17,367 bases of DNA from the NCBI GenBank assembly GCA_030432175.1, contig JAUIHU010000016.1, positions 1 through 17,367 on the forward strand. Direction: 5' to 3'. The translations under genes and the position numbers were made by a program. Below the pieces are notes generated by a model. That model worked only from the letters and a program-made list of their open reading frames with translations. It searched no databases and was not told where the DNA came from. Shown one piece after another: positions 6,051 to 13,222 of the stretch (position 1 is the stretch's first letter; the number at the start of each line of letters is the position of its first letter). Origin of the DNA: Verrucomicrobiia bacterium. GTDB lineage: Bacteria > Verrucomicrobiota > Verrucomicrobiia > Limisphaerales > JAUIHU01.

Positions 6051-7913
6051 AACGAAAACCCACTAGAAAAGAGACAAAAAGAGGAGCGGACACGCGCCTG
6101 GATCCTGTTTTGGATCATGACAGGTGGGATGCTGGTCCTTGTCTGTGGACTGTTCATTATTCAGATATTTCTGCACTCCAGGTATCTTGAACTAGGCCAA
6201 TCCCAGTCCTACCGTAAAGTGAGGATACCTGCCATGAGAGGGGAAATCTTCGACCGGCATGGAGAGCCACTGGCGATGAATCTTCCCCGATATGATGTCA
6301 CGCTTTCACTTGAAACGCTGCATTGGACCCGGGACGAAAATGGGGATAATTTGTTCAATCGGGAATACTCTCAAATCAAAGAACTCCACAAAGCCAAACT
6401 GATTGACGCCAATCGCTCTGAGTTAGGTCGGCTTGCCAGATACAATGCTGTCAGCAATCTGGTTTCCCAACTGGGAAGAATCGTCTCCAGAGAAATCGAG
6501 ATCGAGCCGGATGATTTTCACGAACATTACTCTCAACATCTGGCAGCGCCGATGACGATTGCCCGTGCCTTGGATCCGGGAGAAGTGGCCCTGTTTGCTG
6601 AACATCCTGAAAAGCCGCTCGGGATGGAGATTGAAGCCAGACCCTATCGGGTTTATCCCAAAAAAGCTTTAGCTGCCCAAACCATTGGGTACGCCCAACG
6701 CAAGGAGGATCCACCGATGGGAAACTACAACGGTAAAACCGGGCTTGAGTCGTTTTACAATGACAAACTGGCAGGAGAAGACGGGTTAATGACCTTCATG
6801 GTGAATAATTTCCGCTACAGAATGCCAGAGAAAGATGTGGCAGTTGTATCAAGTATTCCCGGTCAAAGCATCTATCTTTCTCTTGATATTCATATTCAAC
6901 AAGCCGTGGAATATGCGTTAACGGCATTTAGAAATGATACCCGAGGCGCTGCAGTGGTGATTGATGCGGATACAGGTGATGTTCTGGCGCTCGGATCCGT
7001 CCCTTCCTACGATTTGAATCAATGGTATCCCAGGATGAGTTATGAATTTTACAAAACCGTCTTACAGGATTCGATCAATACTCCCATGTTCAATCGAGCC
7101 ATGAATGGCCGGTACACTCCAGGATCGATTTTTAAAATCCTGGTGGGGCTCGCATGCCTTCAAGAGGGGATTGACCCTTCTCAAAAAATCTACAATCCAG
7201 GAGCTTATCCCATTTCCGATCGCCACGACATTGATGATACAGCTCCGACCGGATATTATAACTTCAGAGATGCGTTTAAGTGGTCCAGTAACTACTATTT
7301 CATCCATTTCGGTTTAGAGATTGGTTTGGACCCGATACTGGAAGTCATCAGGCGTTTTGGATTGAAGGAGCCCAGATCGAGCAACAAGAATTGGTATCGG
7401 GGGGATATTGCCAATTTATCGATAGGGCAAGGGGCAATCACGGTCACTCCGCTGCAATTTGCGATGGCGACTGCTGCAATTGCTAACGGTGGAACACTTT
7501 ATGAACCCAGGATTCTGATTCGGGAGAAATCGTGTGATCCGGAAATTCGGGACACCGAAAAATGGTATCCGCCTGTGGTAAAACATCATTTGCAATTGAA
7601 TTCAAATCATTTAGCGGTCATAAGAGACGCGATGCTTGCCGACGTTGAAGATCGGGACGGTACCGGACGGCGAGCGAGTGTGCCAGGAATGAAAATTTTT
7701 GGTAAAACCGGCACAGCAGAAACTTACCGCCATGGCGCCAAGGACAAGAACACCTGGTTTGCTTCTTATGGACTCTACAAGGATCGCAAATATGCGGTAG
7801 TTGTTGTGGTGGAAGGTGGGAGATCCGGAGGCGAAACGTGCGCTCCAATTGCGAGGTTGATTTATCAGGAACTGATGAATCATGAAGCTCAGGAGCATTT
7901 CGGTAGCTGGTAG
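6048..7913 (+). CDS. mrdA: Elongasome transpeptidase PBP2
   Basis: This class B penicillin-binding protein cross-links new peptidoglycan during elongation and partners with RodA. The 621-residue product has a basic cytoplasmic start and a membrane anchor at about 18-41. The pedestal region follows with RIPAMRGEIFDRHGEPLAMN (about 61-80), the usual R-G-x-I-x-D-R-x-G signature. The transpeptidase domain occupies about 290-605. Its three active-site motifs are intact: SxxK as S360-I-F-K363, SxN as S413-S-N415, and KTG at 553-555 within FGKTGTAE. The length is normal for PBP2. The call as PBP2 rather than the division enzyme FtsI rests on the neighbours mreBCD and rodA. The start at 6048 is chosen from the Shine-Dalgarno spacing. 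Confidence 0.96.
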   Translation: MNENPLEKRQKEERTRAWILFWIMTGGMLVLVCGLFIIQIFLHSRYLELGQSQSYRKVRIPAMRGEIFDRHGEPLAMNLPRYDVTLSLETLHWTRDENGDNLFNREYSQIKELHKAKLIDANRSELGRLARYNAVSNLVSQLGRIVSREIEIEPDDFHEHYSQHLAAPMTIARALDPGEVALFAEHPEKPLGMEIEARPYRVYPKKALAAQTIGYAQRKEDPPMGNYNGKTGLESFYNDKLAGEDGLMTFMVNNFRYRMPEKDVAVVSSIPGQSIYLSLDIHIQQAVEYALTAFRNDTRGAAVVIDADTGDVLALGSVPSYDLNQWYPRMSYEFYKTVLQDSINTPMFNRAMNGRYTPGSIFKILVGLACLQEGIDPSQKIYNPGAYPISDRHDIDDTAPTGYYNFRDAFKWSSNYYFIHFGLEIGLDPILEVIRRFGLKEPRSSNKNWYRGDIANLSIGQGAITVTPLQFAMATAAIANGGTLYEPRILIREKSCDPEIRDTEKWYPPVVKHHLQLNSNHLAVIRDAMLADVEDRDGTGRRASVPGMKIFGKTGTAETYRHGAKDKNTWFASYGLYKDRKYAVVVVVEGGRSGGETCAPIARLIYQELMNHEAQEHFGSW

Positions 7914-7967
7914 GGTATTGCTGGCTGGAAAAAAGATTTTGAGCCGTTGATTAGCTCAATCAATGGA

Positions 7968-9170
7968 ATGCAGGCAACATTGAAACAGGAACAAGGTCCA
8001 AGACTGGACTGGCCATTGGCGGCAGCCTTGCTGGGTTTGATGATCATCGGGATGGCGTTCATCTACGATGTGACACAAGCGCAGGAAGGGGGACCGTCGT
8101 TTCATACCAAGCAAGGGGCCTGGTATTTGATTGGGCTGGTTGCAGCCGGAGCATTTTGTGTGGTGAATTATCGCTGGATAGCTCGCTGGTCAACCCTGGG
8201 CTATGCATTTGGACTTTTGCTGCTGATTATCACCCTGATACCAGGGATCGGTGTTGTGCGCGGAGGCGCGAGGCGCTGGATAGATCTGGGAGCATTTCTG
8301 TTACAACCCTCTGAATTTGTAAAAATTGCGTTTATTTTCGCGCTGGCTCATTTTTTGAGTCGGGCGCCTGAAGAGTTAAAAAACATTAAAAATTTCTGGC
8401 TCGCGCTTTTATTAGCCGGGCCACCGTTTCTTTTAGTTCTCGTCGAGCCTGATTTGGGCTCCTCGCTTGTATTCATCCCGGTCACACTGGGAATGATGTA
8501 TGCGGCGGGTATTCCTGCCCGGTTTTTAAACCGGTTATTGGGATGGTCGGGGGCGCTCATTTTTTTGTTGCTGGCCGTGACTCTGTACGCCCCGGAATCC
8601 TGGAGGCGTTATGTGCCCATTCAGGACTATCAACGTCAGCGTTTGATGGTTTATTTCGGACGGGATTACACCGCTGATTTGCCGGAAACGGCAACCGAAC
8701 GGGAACGCCAGAGAGCGCGACAACAGCAAAGTGATGATTCTTACAGTATCCGCCAGACACTAATATCGGTGGGGTCCGGCGGGTTTTGGGGTAAAGGCTG
8801 GGGTGAAGGAACTCAGAACACTCTGGGATTTCTCCCTCGCGGAGCCGCGCATAATGATTTCATTTTTTCGGTGATTGCTGAAGAAATCGGATTCCTGGGC
8901 GGCCTGGTGGTGCTCAGCCTTTATTCTTTACTTATTTATTCCGGAACGCGCATTGCCTGTCAGGCGCGGGACCGACTCGGAAGATTGATTGCCGTTGGAG
9001 TGACGATCATGTTTTTCAGCCACGTATTTGTGAATATCGGGATGAATGTACGCCTGATGCCAATCACTGGGCTGCCATTGCCTTTACTCAGTTATGGAGG
9101 ATCTTCCGTTATCAGTTCCCTGCTTGCAGCTGGCGCGCTGCAAAATGTCTCTATCCATCGAAGAGACTAA
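7968..9170 (+). CDS. rodA: Peptidoglycan glycosyltransferase RodA (SEDS family)
   Basis: RodA polymerises lipid II into glycan strands and works with PBP2. The 400-residue protein (407 if a TTG at 7947 is used) is an integral membrane protein with about ten helices. SEDS signatures are clear: GARRWIDLGAFLLQPSEFVK, VEPDLGSSLVFIP, the large extracytoplasmic loop ending GEGTQNTLGFLP, AHNDFIFSVIAEEIGF, and near the C-terminus MPITGLPLPLLSYGGSS. The aspartate in HNDFIF (about 297 from the ATG) matches the catalytic aspartate of SEDS enzymes. I prefer ATG 7968 over TTG 7947 because the extra residues (MISSING) add nothing conserved; neither has a good ribosome binding site. It lies between mrdA and rng, with 35 bases before rng. 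Confidence 0.95.
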   Translation: MQATLKQEQGPRLDWPLAAALLGLMIIGMAFIYDVTQAQEGGPSFHTKQGAWYLIGLVAAGAFCVVNYRWIARWSTLGYAFGLLLLIITLIPGIGVVRGGARRWIDLGAFLLQPSEFVKIAFIFALAHFLSRAPEELKNIKNFWLALLLAGPPFLLVLVEPDLGSSLVFIPVTLGMMYAAGIPARFLNRLLGWSGALIFLLLAVTLYAPESWRRYVPIQDYQRQRLMVYFGRDYTADLPETATERERQRARQQQSDDSYSIRQTLISVGSGGFWGKGWGEGTQNTLGFLPRGAAHNDFIFSVIAEEIGFLGGLVVLSLYSLLIYSGTRIACQARDRLGRLIAVGVTIMFFSHVFVNIGMNVRLMPITGLPLPLLSYGGSSVISSLLAAGALQNVSIHRRD

Positions 9171-9205
9171 ACGATGCAAAAAATTGCTGAACTTTTAACG
9201 GACAA

Positions 9206-11227
9206 ATGAGCGAACGAAACCAATTTCGCCGCGGCAAAGGGGGACAACGATACCGTCCCAGCGGCGGCGCCAGAAATCGCGACAAGACCGGGCGATCCAA
9301 TAAAGGCGCCCGGAAACTGATCAAGATCGATGATCCAGAGGATGAAGTGTTTTTCTCCCAGCCGCACGAGAAAGAAATTGAAACTGCCAGAAATCGAGCT
9401 GCCGGACTGGACAAGGACGGGACACCTTTGGGAAGCGGCTCTAACAAGAATAACAACAGTTCATCCAAAAGAAATGACCGTTATTCAAACAATAATAAAG
9501 GTGGGCGACGAAATAACAGGAACAATGACAAGGACAAGGACAAAGATCGCTCATCCAGTCAGGACCAATTCAGCCCGGTTCCGATTGCTGATTTAAAGGA
9601 AGAAGGGTTAGTAGGCAACATCCGTGCTGCCGCCGGAAAAATGTTTCAAACCGTGCGCAAGATTATCAAACCGGAAAAAAGGCCTCATAAGGAAATCATC
9701 ATTAACCAGGAATCTCTCGAGACTCGGATTGCCATTCTCGAAGAAGGACGCCTGGAGGAGTTCAATATCGAACGAGCAGAGGACGATCGTCTGGCGCACA
9801 GCATTTTTAAGGGCAAGGTCAAAAATCTGGAGGATGGTCTGAAAGCGGCCTTCGTCGATATTGGCTTTGAAAAAAATGCGTTTCTGCACTACTGGGATAT
9901 CGTCCCGAATTCTTTCGATAAGGACAACATCGAGATTGTTGAGCGGAACAATAAAAAGAAAAAGGAACGTCCAAAAATCACCCAGAAGGACATCCCCAGG
10001 ATTTATCCGCCCAATACTCCAATCGTAGTCCAGGTCACCAAAGGCCCTATCGGCAGTAAAGGTCCGCGTGGCACCAACAACCTGGCGATTCCAGGTCGAT
10101 TTCTGGTGCTGTTGCCCAATTCGGACCAATGCGGTATTTCCAGAAAAATTGACAACCCGGCAGAGCGCACTCGCCTCAAGAAAATACTGAAAAAACTGAC
10201 TATACCGGACGGTATGGGAGTGATTATCCGTACGGCTGGTGAAGGAGCGCGCGCGCGGTATTTTGTCCGCGATTTGGCCATTCTTGTGGAAGAATGGCAG
10301 GAGATTGAAAAGAAAATCCGTGGAGAAAACGCACCCTGCTGCGTGTATCAGGAACCTCGCCTGGCTCAACGAACCTCCCGTGACTTCCTCACTGAAGAAG
10401 TGGAACGGATCGTTGTTGATGACAAAGGATTGTACGAAGAAATGCGCTCATCCATTACTCGCATTTCTCAAAGATCTGCCGAAAAGGTAAAATACTACCC
10501 GGATAGTCAGTCGATCTTTGACCGTTTCAATATCACGCGGCAGTTGGAGACAACATTCTCACGGCAGGTTCCATTGAAAAGTGGGGGATATTTAGTGATT
10601 GATGAGACGGAAGCCCTGGTTGCAATCGATGTCAACACCGGACGTCACAAGCCGAATGACCAGGAATCAACGATCAAGAAAGTGAATATGGAAGCCGCTG
10701 AAGAAGTTTGCCGACAACTTCGCCTTCGCAACATTGGTGGCCTGCTGATCATTGATTTTATCGACATGAAACTTCGCCGTGATCGTCAGGATGTCTACCA
10801 TAAGGTGAGGGATTGCCTGAAACGTGACAAAGCAAAGACGCATGTCCTCCCTATATCAGAATTAGGGCTGATGGAAATGACTCGTCAGCGACATTCCGAA
10901 AGTGTGAGAGCCTCGGTTTACGATGACTGCACTTTCTGCAAAGGGCGCGGGAAAATGAAGAGCCCGCTGACGATGAGCGTTGAAATACAACGTAAACTCA
11001 GCGAAATTCTGAAAAAACGGGACCGCGATGATTCTGATTTTCAACTGCGCATTATTGTTCCGACTCCTGTGTTAGAGCGGTTAAAAGGCGAGGATGAACA
11101 CCTGTTGATTGAGATGGAGAAAAAATACTATGGCAAACTCAGTTTCAGAGAAGATCCAACCTTTCATTCGGAGCAATACAAAATTATCAACGTCGAGACA
11201 AATCAGGAAATTTTCTCATCCAACTAG
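9206..11227 (+). CDS. rng: Ribonuclease E/G with a disordered N-terminal extension
   Basis: This endoribonuclease cleaves single-stranded AU-rich RNA in rRNA maturation and mRNA decay. In the 673-residue product, residues about 1-125 are a low-complexity tail rich in Arg, Gly, Asn, Lys, Asp and Ser. An S1-type RNA-binding region follows (about 190-330, with GLKAAFVDIGFEKNAFLHYW), then the RNase H-like/DNase I-like catalytic core. The magnesium ligands are present: D475 in VAIDVNTGRHK and D517 in LLIIDFIDM. The zinc-link CxxC is C575-T-F-C578. The core ends near 673 with no C-terminal scaffold, so the catalytic half resembles RNase G, while the long disordered tail is at the N-terminus instead. 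rng often neighbours mreBCD (E. coli mreBCD-maf-rng). A strong terminator follows. Confidence 0.93.
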   Translation: MSERNQFRRGKGGQRYRPSGGARNRDKTGRSNKGARKLIKIDDPEDEVFFSQPHEKEIETARNRAAGLDKDGTPLGSGSNKNNNSSSKRNDRYSNNNKGGRRNNRNNDKDKDKDRSSSQDQFSPVPIADLKEEGLVGNIRAAAGKMFQTVRKIIKPEKRPHKEIIINQESLETRIAILEEGRLEEFNIERAEDDRLAHSIFKGKVKNLEDGLKAAFVDIGFEKNAFLHYWDIVPNSFDKDNIEIVERNNKKKKERPKITQKDIPRIYPPNTPIVVQVTKGPIGSKGPRGTNNLAIPGRFLVLLPNSDQCGISRKIDNPAERTRLKKILKKLTIPDGMGVIIRTAGEGARARYFVRDLAILVEEWQEIEKKIRGENAPCCVYQEPRLAQRTSRDFLTEEVERIVVDDKGLYEEMRSSITRISQRSAEKVKYYPDSQSIFDRFNITRQLETTFSRQVPLKSGGYLVIDETEALVAIDVNTGRHKPNDQESTIKKVNMEAAEEVCRQLRLRNIGGLLIIDFIDMKLRRDRQDVYHKVRDCLKRDKAKTHVLPISELGLMEMTRQRHSESVRASVYDDCTFCKGRGKMKSPLTMSVEIQRKLSEILKKRDRDDSDFQLRIIVPTPVLERLKGEDEHLLIEMEKKYYGKLSFREDPTFHSEQYKIINVETNQEIFSSN

Positions 11228-11278
11228 GGTGGGGTTGGCTAGCTGGGCTTGATCCAATCCCGGAAAATTTTACTCAAC

Positions 11279-11322
11279 GCCGGAAACGATCTGCATTCTT
11301 ATTGATCTTTCCGGCTTTTTTT
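11279..11322 (+). terminator. Rho-independent terminator after rng
   Basis: GCCGGAAA-C-GATC (11279-11291) pairs with GATC-TTTCCGGC (11304-11315), twelve pairs with one bulged C, around a 12-base loop. Seven T residues follow at 11316-11322. It closes the mre-rng cluster. A TATATT at 11322-11327 just downstream could be a -10 element for the next operon, but I see no good -35. Confidence 0.9.
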
Positions 11323-11360
11323 ATATTCTTTTTACACATTCATGACCGGGAGCCCATACC

Positions 11361-12197
11361 ATGCCCTATTCAGCAGAAATAAGCCGCGCAAATCCAAGTT
11401 GCTTCGTTTTTCTCATCGATCAGTCAGGGTCCATGGAGGATCCAATTGGCTCTACCAACAAGCGGAAATCAGACAGTGTGGCCGATGCAATCAATCGGCT
11501 GCTCCAGAATTTGATCATCAAATGTGCCCGAGGTGATGGCGTTCGAGATTTTTATGAAGTAGCTGTTATTGGTTACGGAGCCAATGTTGGCTCAGCTTTT
11601 AGCGGTCAGCTTGCCGGGCGGGAACTGGTCCCGCTGAGTGATCTTGCAAATTTTCCTGCGAGGATCGAAGAAAGGGTCAAGAAAGTTGATGATGGGGCAG
11701 GTGGATTCCTGGAGCAGAAAATCAAATTTCCTATTTGGTTTGAGCCTACGTCCGGAGGAGCGACTCCAATGGGGCAGGCTTTAAGACTGGCTCACACCTG
11801 GCTGATGCAATGGGTTAAAGATCGGCCCAAGTCATTTCCTCCAATTGTCATCAATATCACAGATGGTGAAGCGACAGACACAGGCCCTGAACCACAGGCT
11901 GAGGATATCATGGCTTTGGAAACCGCAGATGGCGCGGCGCTCTTGCTGAATTGTCACATTTCTGATCGGGAAGCTGATGCGGTCGTGTTTCCTGATTCAG
12001 AAGCGGGCTTACCTGATGATTTTGCTCGCCAACTCTTTAATGTTTCCAGTGTTATGCCGCCTTCTTTAAGAGAGTTGGCAAGAAGTGAAGGATTTCGACT
12101 GGGGCCGGACTCCAGAGGGTTTGCCTTCAACGCAGATTTGGTTGAACTGATCCGTTTTCTGGATATTGGAACTCGCTCCGGTGGTGGGATGCGCTGA
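11361..12197 (+). CDS. vWA-domain protein of a TerY-like stress triad
   Basis: The 278-residue cytoplasmic protein has no signal peptide or membrane helix. It is mostly a von Willebrand factor A domain with an intact metal-ion-dependent adhesion site: D20-Q-S22-G-S24 (CFVFLIDQSGSM), T135 in SGGATPMGQAL, and D168 in VINITDGEATD. The start has a good Shine-Dalgarno GGGAG (11348-11352) 8 bases upstream. The domain and size match the TerY-like vWA proteins, which in many bacteria are encoded with a PP2C phosphatase and a Ser/Thr kinase. That is exactly the arrangement here. In such triads the vWA protein is thought to be a metal-dependent assembly partner, possibly a phosphorylation target; its exact partner is not visible from sequence. 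No terD or other ter gene is in the window. Confidence 0.9.
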   Translation: MPYSAEISRANPSCFVFLIDQSGSMEDPIGSTNKRKSDSVADAINRLLQNLIIKCARGDGVRDFYEVAVIGYGANVGSAFSGQLAGRELVPLSDLANFPARIEERVKKVDDGAGGFLEQKIKFPIWFEPTSGGATPMGQALRLAHTWLMQWVKDRPKSFPPIVINITDGEATDTGPEPQAEDIMALETADGAALLLNCHISDREADAVVFPDSEAGLPDDFARQLFNVSSVMPPSLRELARSEGFRLGPDSRGFAFNADLVELIRFLDIGTRSGGGMR

Positions 12198-12212
12198 TTA
12201 TTCTGAGGATCC

Positions 12213-12251
12213 TGTTATAATTTAATGCCCGGATCCAACTATTATTCCGGG
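12213..12251 (+). promoter_or_regulatory. Extended -10 element and 5' hairpin before the PP2C gene
   Basis: TGTTATAAT (12213-12221) is a perfect extended -10 (TGnTATAAT). No good -35 lies upstream; CTGATT at 12194-12199 is poor, as is common with extended -10 sites. The predicted start, near 12228, coincides with the first arm of a dyad CCCGGA (12228-12233)/TCCGGG (12246-12251). GGGGA (12253-12257), a plausible Shine-Dalgarno site, follows directly. The phosphatase and kinase may therefore be transcribed independently of the vWA gene, with a 5' hairpin on the message. Confidence 0.5.
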
Positions 12252-12262
12252 TGGGGATTTGA

Positions 12263-13222
12263 GTGGAAATGGCCTGGAAGAATATTTTCAAATCGCTCAA
12301 GAAGCACGAAATTCCGGATTCAGACAATCCTGAAATTTCCAATGAAAATACTTCTCGCAAGCAATCCTCCGGCCCCGAAGAGTCTCCGGTAGCAGGCGCT
12401 TCATCAGTCCATGCCAACGTCAGATCATTTGTCCTTCAAAAAGAAGGGAATTCAGTTGAAGAATGTGAAGATACCATCGATTTCTCTTTGGAATCCCGCA
12501 GATTTGCTGTTTCTGATGGAGCTACTGAATCTGTTTTCTCGGACTTTTGGTCGCAGAACCTGGTGCGCCAATTTCTGAGTGGCTCTGAATTTCCAACCGC
12601 AGATAATTTTCAGGATTGGCTGGTTCCGGTTCAGGAAGAATGGAAAAACCAGATTGATTGGGATAATTTACCCTGGTTCACTGAACAGAAAATAAAGTAC
12701 GGCGCTTATGCCGCCTTTGCCGGTATTGAATTTTCCTCGCGAACTCAGCTGGATGAAGGCAGGGAATCTCTTTTCTTTAAGGCGGTTGCTGTCGGTGATT
12801 GTTGCATGTTTCAGATCCGAGATGACTCATTGATCCACTCATTCCCGATCAAAGACTCTCACGCTTTCGACAACCAACCCCATCTACTGTCCAGTTCGCC
12901 TGGAGGAAATCCGCATCTGCAAAATCAGGTTTTTAATCTGTCAGGAAATTGTCTGCCTGGAGATAAATTTATTTTGGCTAGTGACGCCATGGCCTGTTGG
13001 TTCTTATCCCAGTTTGAAGCTGGTGAGCGACCTTGGGAGACTTTGGAATTTCTCAATGAACAAATCGATTTCGAAGTTTTTGTTATGACTCAACGACATG
13101 AGGGATGGTTGAAAAACGACGACACCGCTTTAATGATACTCAGCTGGGATTTCCATCAAGGATCGAACTCAGACTCCAATAACAAACCTTCGAATTCAAC
13201 TGATCCAGGATTAATGTCATGA
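12263..13222 (+). CDS. Divergent PP2C-type protein phosphatase
   Basis: The 319-residue protein starts at GTG 12263 (GGGGA 5 bases upstream); ATG 12269 is an alternative. A polar linker (about 15-50) precedes a PP2C-like fold. The metal-binding landmarks appear in order: E69-D70 in ECEDTIDF, D85 in FAVSDGATES (replacing the usual DGHGG), D179 in AVAVGDCCMFQ (the GDS motif), D241 in FILASDAMACWF (the SDG motif), and D286-D287 in NDDTALMIL (the DN motif). This is the variant type found in vWA-kinase-phosphatase triads, where it should dephosphorylate the kinase or its targets. There are no membrane segments, so it is cytoplasmic. Its last codon overlaps the kinase start in an ATGA (13219-13222), implying coupled translation. 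Confidence 0.85.
   Translation: MEMAWKNIFKSLKKHEIPDSDNPEISNENTSRKQSSGPEESPVAGASSVHANVRSFVLQKEGNSVEECEDTIDFSLESRRFAVSDGATESVFSDFWSQNLVRQFLSGSEFPTADNFQDWLVPVQEEWKNQIDWDNLPWFTEQKIKYGAYAAFAGIEFSSRTQLDEGRESLFFKAVAVGDCCMFQIRDDSLIHSFPIKDSHAFDNQPHLLSSSPGGNPHLQNQVFNLSGNCLPGDKFILASDAMACWFLSQFEAGERPWETLEFLNEQIDFEVFVMTQRHEGWLKNDDTALMILSWDFHQGSNSDSNNKPSNSTDPGLMS

Noticed and set aside
9608..10369. Long antisense open frame (253 codons, - strand) within rng
   Set aside because: It lies wholly opposite the conserved catalytic region of RNase E/G, has no recognisable domain and is a shadow of codon bias.
12228..12251. Terminator after the vWA gene
   Set aside because: The dyad has no T run after it and is followed directly by a likely ribosome binding site; a 5' leader hairpin fits better.
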